A stretch of 24,159 bases of DNA from Candidatus Micrarchaeia archaeon (GTDB taxonomy: Archaea; Micrarchaeota; Micrarchaeia; Anstonellales; JAHKLY01): contig JBAZFO010000018.1 of assembly GCA_041653315.1 (NCBI GenBank), forward strand, positions 1 through 24,159. The letters run 5' to 3'. Below are positions 21,939 through 24,159 of this stretch, in pieces. Both the position numbers and the translations under genes were made by a program. The number at the start of each line of letters is the position of its first letter. The first letter of the stretch is position 1. The notes beneath the pieces were generated by a model. It saw nothing but the letters and a program-made list of their open reading frames with translations, had not been told where the DNA came from and ran no database searches.

Positions 21939-22874
21939 ATGTTTAAAGTAGGAGACAAGGTAAAGGTTATCGCGGCGTGCTGGAATTATCCCACGGATAA
22001 GGTGGGCAGCACAGCGAAAGTTCTCGCAGAGAGTGGCGACGCCACTCTCTGCGAGTTCGGGTTCACAGCCCCGGCCTTCCATAACGGCCTTGGTTGCGCC
22101 AGTGGTAAACCCAACCACTGCTACTTTCTAGAAACCGAGTGCCTCAAGAAGGTAAGAGCGAAAGCCACTCCGAAGGCTACACGTAAACCGAGGAAACCCA
22201 CGGTAGGCGACACCGTAAGGCTTATTGAGGACTTCGATGGCTCCGGCATGGTGGGAGAGCTGGCTGTAATCAAGGAAGCCGCTGGCTCGATGATAGGCAT
22301 CGAGTTTATTAACAAGATGCCATCTGGAGGCCATACATGCTCAGACACATGCAAGTTAGGCCATGGGTGGAACGTACCCAAGGATTGCGTGGAACTGGTC
22401 ACGAAATCCAAGATGAAGAAAGAACTCGCCATTGACCCTCGCACGTTCTACAAAATCCTGCGAATCGATGGCGCTCCGGCCAATAAAGACGCAAGGGCCA
22501 CGGGATTCAAGTACACACTACCCGTAGACGGAGAGACGGAATGGACGCCGACCATCGAGGATATCGTAACGTGCGAGAAAGGCTACCACGTTATAGATGC
22601 CGAATACATTCAGATATGGCTCGGCTCTTATGACGAAGACCTTATCGTATGCGAGGCTAAGGCGCGAGGAGAGATTAAGCCTGGGCTTGACAAGTATGTG
22701 GCTCAGTCGATTCGACTCACAAAGATTCTATGCAGATGGAATGACGTTAGGAAAGTGTTCGAGAAAGAGCGTGTGGCTATAGAACAGGAGGCTCGTAAGA
22801 GATACAACCCCATCTGGGAGGAAGTAGATGCCAAGATGGAAGAACTGTTCTCCAAGCTGGTAATAGGAGGCTAA
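21939..22874 (+). CDS. Double KOW/SH3-like protein with DUF7666-like C-terminus (311 aa)
   Basis: TAAGGAGGG marks ATG 21939. The in-frame ATG at 21903 lacks a site and lies inside the previous gene. Residues 2-72 (FKVGDKVKVIAACWNYPTDKVG to CYFLETECLKKV) and 88-154 (TVGDTVRLIEDFDGSGMVGE, GHTCSDTCKLGHGW, VPKDCVELV) look like two SH3/KOW-type barrels, joined by a basic KATPKATRKPRKP linker. Residues ~165-275 (RTFYKILRIDGAPANKDARA, CEKGYHVIDAEYIQIWLG, VAQSIRLTKIL) resemble the phage DUF7666-type domain with its C-E-x-G-Y/F-H core. The end is a charged helix. An RNA- or protein-binding role is plausible, since KOW domains often bind RNA or ribosomal partners. The gene contains a perfect 33-bp palindrome. 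Confidence 0.78.
   Translation: MFKVGDKVKVIAACWNYPTDKVGSTAKVLAESGDATLCEFGFTAPAFHNGLGCASGKPNHCYFLETECLKKVRAKATPKATRKPRKPTVGDTVRLIEDFDGSGMVGELAVIKEAAGSMIGIEFINKMPSGGHTCSDTCKLGHGWNVPKDCVELVTKSKMKKELAIDPRTFYKILRIDGAPANKDARATGFKYTLPVDGETEWTPTIEDIVTCEKGYHVIDAEYIQIWLGSYDEDLIVCEAKARGEIKPGLDKYVAQSIRLTKILCRWNDVRKVFEKERVAIEQEARKRYNPIWEEVDAKMEELFSKLVIGG
22023..22055. repeat. Perfect 33-bp palindrome inside a gene
   Basis: CTCGCAGAGAGTGGCG (22023-22038), a central A (22039) and its exact reverse complement (22040-22055) give 16 paired positions with no mismatch. In the mRNA it would form a 15-bp stem with loop GAC, very stable for a coding region. It encodes residues 29-39 of the KOW-like protein (LAESGDATLCE). 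Because it is a palindrome, the minus strand reads nearly the same peptide. Confidence 0.95.
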
Positions 22875-22875
22875 C

Positions 22876-23016
22876 ATGGACGAGTTAAGGCTAAGGGCAC
22901 GCTGCGCCCGCCGGGGCTGGCCGGTGACGAAGATACAGCACAAGACCATAGCTATCGTAGCTTGTAAGAAGGAGGTGAAATGTATAAGTGCCAGCACGAG
23001 CCATGGTGTAAGGTGA
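22876..23016 (+). CDS. Small basic protein (46 aa)
   Basis: ATG 22876 follows TAGGAGGC, formed by the last codons of the previous gene. The product starts MDELRLRARCARRGWPVTKI and ends CISASTSHGVR. It contains Cys10, Cys30 and Cys36 and is rich in Arg/Lys. The last third overlaps the next gene by 37 bases in another frame. I recognise no family. The strong ribosome site, the exact linkage to the upstream stop and the basic composition support expression, while a rather coil-like C-terminus and its overlap make the 3' part less certain. Confidence 0.58.
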   Translation: MDELRLRARCARRGWPVTKIQHKTIAIVACKKEVKCISASTSHGVR

Positions 23017-23153
23017 GAGACAGGTTCGAGGCGCTCATCGACTACAAAGTGAAGATAAACAAGGACGGAAAGCACCTATCTAAGCCGGAGTTCCGCGATA
23101 TAGTTGAGGTGAAGTGCGTCAACTGCGGTACTGTGGCACGATGGGAGATATAA
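22980..23153 (+). CDS. Small zinc-ribbon-like protein (57 aa)
   Basis: An AAGGAGGTGAA site precedes ATG 22980. The 57-residue product starts MYKCQHEPWCKVRDRFEALI. Cys4, His6 and Cys10 at the N-terminus, with Cys46-x2-Cys49 (VKCVNCGTVARW) near the end, form a likely zinc-binding set bracketing a short helix and a charged loop. CVNCG followed by a small hydrophobic strand is a typical second knuckle of zinc ribbons. The role may be nucleic-acid or protein binding. It is the second zinc-ribbon gene in this operon, about 1.3 kb after the first, and shares no obvious extended similarity with it. Confidence 0.68.
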   Translation: MYKCQHEPWCKVRDRFEALIDYKVKINKDGKHLSKPEFRDIVEVKCVNCGTVARWEI

Positions 23154-23163
23154 GGAGGGAGTT

Positions 23164-23448
23164 ATGTACTTCAAGGTTACAATTAAGGAGCAGAATGGCG
23201 AGCGAGAATACTATCACGACTGCATAACAGAAGCAAAAAGTTTTAACGAAGCCTTAATCAAGGTCGAGAATACAGCGCGTAATTGGTATGAGGATGTCGA
23301 TGATGAGGATGTCGAGGTAAGCACCGATGAGGTGGGTAATAATACCTACGACTTCATATATATCGGAGCCTCAATTAGGGTAGACAGTGTTTGCCCTACC
23401 ACTATCAAGGAGTGGTGCAAGCAAGCCTTCCAAGCAGCGCTGATATAG
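23164..23448 (+). CDS. Hypothetical acidic alpha/beta protein (94 aa)
   Basis: The ATAAGGAGGG site and ATG 23164 give a 94-residue protein starting MYFKVTIKEQNGEREYYHDC. A beta hairpin is followed by a helix (AKSFNEALIKVENTARNWY), an acidic loop (EDVDDEDVEVSTDEVG), another strand (TYDFIYIGASIRVD) and a C-terminal helix (TTIKEWCKQAFQAAL). The order is that of a small phage protein with a strand-helix-strand fold, but I cannot assign a named family. No signal peptide or membrane span is present. It is preceded and followed by co-directional genes at intervals of about ten bases. Confidence 0.75.
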   Translation: MYFKVTIKEQNGEREYYHDCITEAKSFNEALIKVENTARNWYEDVDDEDVEVSTDEVGNNTYDFIYIGASIRVDSVCPTTIKEWCKQAFQAALI

Positions 23449-23457
23449 GAGGTAGAC

Positions 23458-23634
23458 ATGGTAGACGTAGGTAAAATCATAGAGTACGAGTCCGGGGAGA
23501 TGGACGGAGACGCAACGGTAGCCTTCTTCCAAGAGATGATAGACGACGGCTCCGTCTGGTCTTTGCAGGGACACTACGGAAGGACAGCCACGGCCTTGAT
23601 AGAGGCCGGGTTATGTCATAAGAAAGGGGAGTAA
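23458..23634 (+). CDS. DUF7417-like small phage protein (58 aa)
   Basis: TAGGAGG precedes ATG 23458 and the product starts MVDVGKIIEYESGEMDGDAT. The order I-x-Y-E-x-G-E, then FFQEMIDDGSVWSLQGHYGR, then ALIEAGLC is the signature of a widespread phage family of 50-70 residues that I associate with DUF7417. The family has conserved F-Q-x-L/M-I-D-x-G, L-Q-G-x-Y-G-R and a final A-x-x-L-I-x-x-G. Its function is unknown. The motif set is complete here and the length normal. The gene is one base from the next start, so the two are probably translated together. Confidence 0.8.
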   Translation: MVDVGKIIEYESGEMDGDATVAFFQEMIDDGSVWSLQGHYGRTATALIEAGLCHKKGE

Positions 23635-23635
23635 T

Positions 23636-24037
23636 ATGAAGAAGCAAATGTTTGAGGTTACAGTTAAATCATCACGCCAACCGGAGGTACCGCAGTCTCT
23701 ATTCGCGGACTTACTAAAGGCCAACCTAACCGGAGCTGGGTACAAGATAGCGCTCAGTATTCTTGCCAATACGATTGGAGCAGGCCGGAGCTTCACTCGT
23801 GTCTCTCTGTACGACATGGGCGAGTTTGCTCTCTTATCGACGGCGGCAGTGTCTGTAGCCTTAACCTCACTCGAAGATGCACGCATCATTACAGTCGTAA
23901 GACCTGGGCCGGGCGTGGCAAATCTATATGCCATTAACTTTAACACGGCACAATGGCAAAGCCGCCGCGAGGGAGCAAGGCGCAGAATCGGAGCACCCAA
24001 CGAAAGCACGACTACAATTATAATACGACGTAAATAA
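23636..24037 (+). CDS. Winged-helix protein, O-type replication-like N-terminus (133 aa)
   Basis: ATG 23636 follows GGGGAGTAAT one base after the previous stop. The order is SLFADLLKANLTGAGYKIAL, then SFTRVSLYDMGEFALLSTAAV, VALTSLEDARIITVVRPGPG and NLYAINFNTAQW, with a basic tail (RREGARRRIG). This is helix, helix, recognition helix and beta wing, as in the N-terminal DNA-binding domain of phage O-like replication proteins that bind origin repeats. Unlike full O proteins it has no C-terminal helicase-recruiting domain, so it may be a stand-alone origin binder or a transcription factor. The palindrome array at 18188-18312 would be a natural target, but that is inference only. Confidence 0.72.
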   Translation: MKKQMFEVTVKSSRQPEVPQSLFADLLKANLTGAGYKIALSILANTIGAGRSFTRVSLYDMGEFALLSTAAVSVALTSLEDARIITVVRPGPGVANLYAINFNTAQWQSRREGARRRIGAPNESTTTIIIRRK

Positions 24038-24047
24038 GGAGGAGTAG

Positions 24048-24159
24048 GTGCACATATTCAGGTTGATTCCACAGGAAGAGTTCGTCTCGAACATCCTCCT
24101 TGCGTACCTTTCCTCATCCCCGGAGGATAGGTCTTCTGGTAGGTGGTGGTATCCTACTG
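24048..24159 (+). CDS. Partial CDS at window end
   Basis: A TAAGGAGGAG site lies 4 bases before GTG 24048, and the frame stays open for 37 codons to the window edge. The product begins MHIFRLIPQEEFVSNILLAY (GTG read as Met) and continues with a Ser-rich segment ending GRWWYPT. It is too short to assign. It lies directly after the winged-helix gene with a 10-base gap, so a replication or early function would fit, but nothing in the visible residues shows it. Confidence 0.6.
   Translation, partial: MHIFRLIPQEEFVSNILLAYLSSSPEDRSSGRWWYPT

Noticed and set aside
22023..22055. Rho-independent terminator at the 33-bp palindrome
   Set aside because: No T-run follows the stem on either strand, and it lies inside an intact reading frame.
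24021..24041. T7-promoter-like start TAATACGAC
   Set aside because: Only the first nine bases match. The rest of the T7 consensus is absent, it lies at a gene end, and no T7-type RNA polymerase gene is seen.

Overview
The window looks like part of a bacterial tailed phage (Caudoviricetes), either free or as a prophage. A terminase, a portal candidate, tail-like proteins and a 2,960-residue protein form one tightly packed minus-strand operon. A divergent plus-strand operon holds many very small genes of the early/accessory type. Strong AGGAGG-type ribosome binding sites and two good sigma70-like promoters point to a bacterial host. The host cannot be named from the sequence. No integrase, tRNA, rRNA, IS element or CRISPR array was seen, and both window ends cut through genes.

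Left arm (1-18041, read right to left). A late promoter at 18049-18077 drives a 37-codon leader ORF, an HExxE metallopeptidase-fold-like protein, a nested 36-residue membrane peptide, a terminase small-subunit candidate, the terminase large subunit, the portal candidate, and a 55-residue linker gene. These are followed by an 895-residue beta-rich surface protein, a small Ig-like protein, a 556-residue tail-hub-like protein, the giant protein, an 82-residue protein, and the start of a scaffold-like gene that leaves the window. Nearly every junction overlaps (ATGA, TAATG, TAGTG), so translation is probably coupled. Placing tail-type genes and the giant gene between the portal and the scaffold-like gene is unusual.

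Centre (18042-19428). About 1.4 kb lacks a convincing gene. Between the two divergent promoters lie a 21-nt all-A/T tract, four copies of a GGGTCC-type palindrome in an A-B-B-A order, a 14-bp direct repeat and GC-rich hairpins. This is a candidate origin or master control region. A plus-strand promoter at 18805-18833 (TAGACA, 17 bp, TATTAT) opens a stretch of about 575 nt with no ORF but many perfect or near-perfect stems, plus a long-range stem of about 100 nt span. It is the best candidate in the window for a new structured RNA.

Right arm (19429-24159, plus strand). About seventeen small genes follow, mostly with perfect Shine-Dalgarno sites. They include two small zinc-ribbon proteins, a protein with nine tandem 7-residue repeats, a double SH3/KOW-like protein whose gene carries a perfect 33-bp palindrome, a DUF7417-like protein and a winged-helix protein resembling the N-terminus of phage O-type replication proteins. 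Two intergenic hairpins of related sequence sit at or just before start sites, and one encloses the start codon of its gene. An 8-codon minigene precedes the repeat protein. Family calls come from recognising sequence patterns by eye, and no database search was run.
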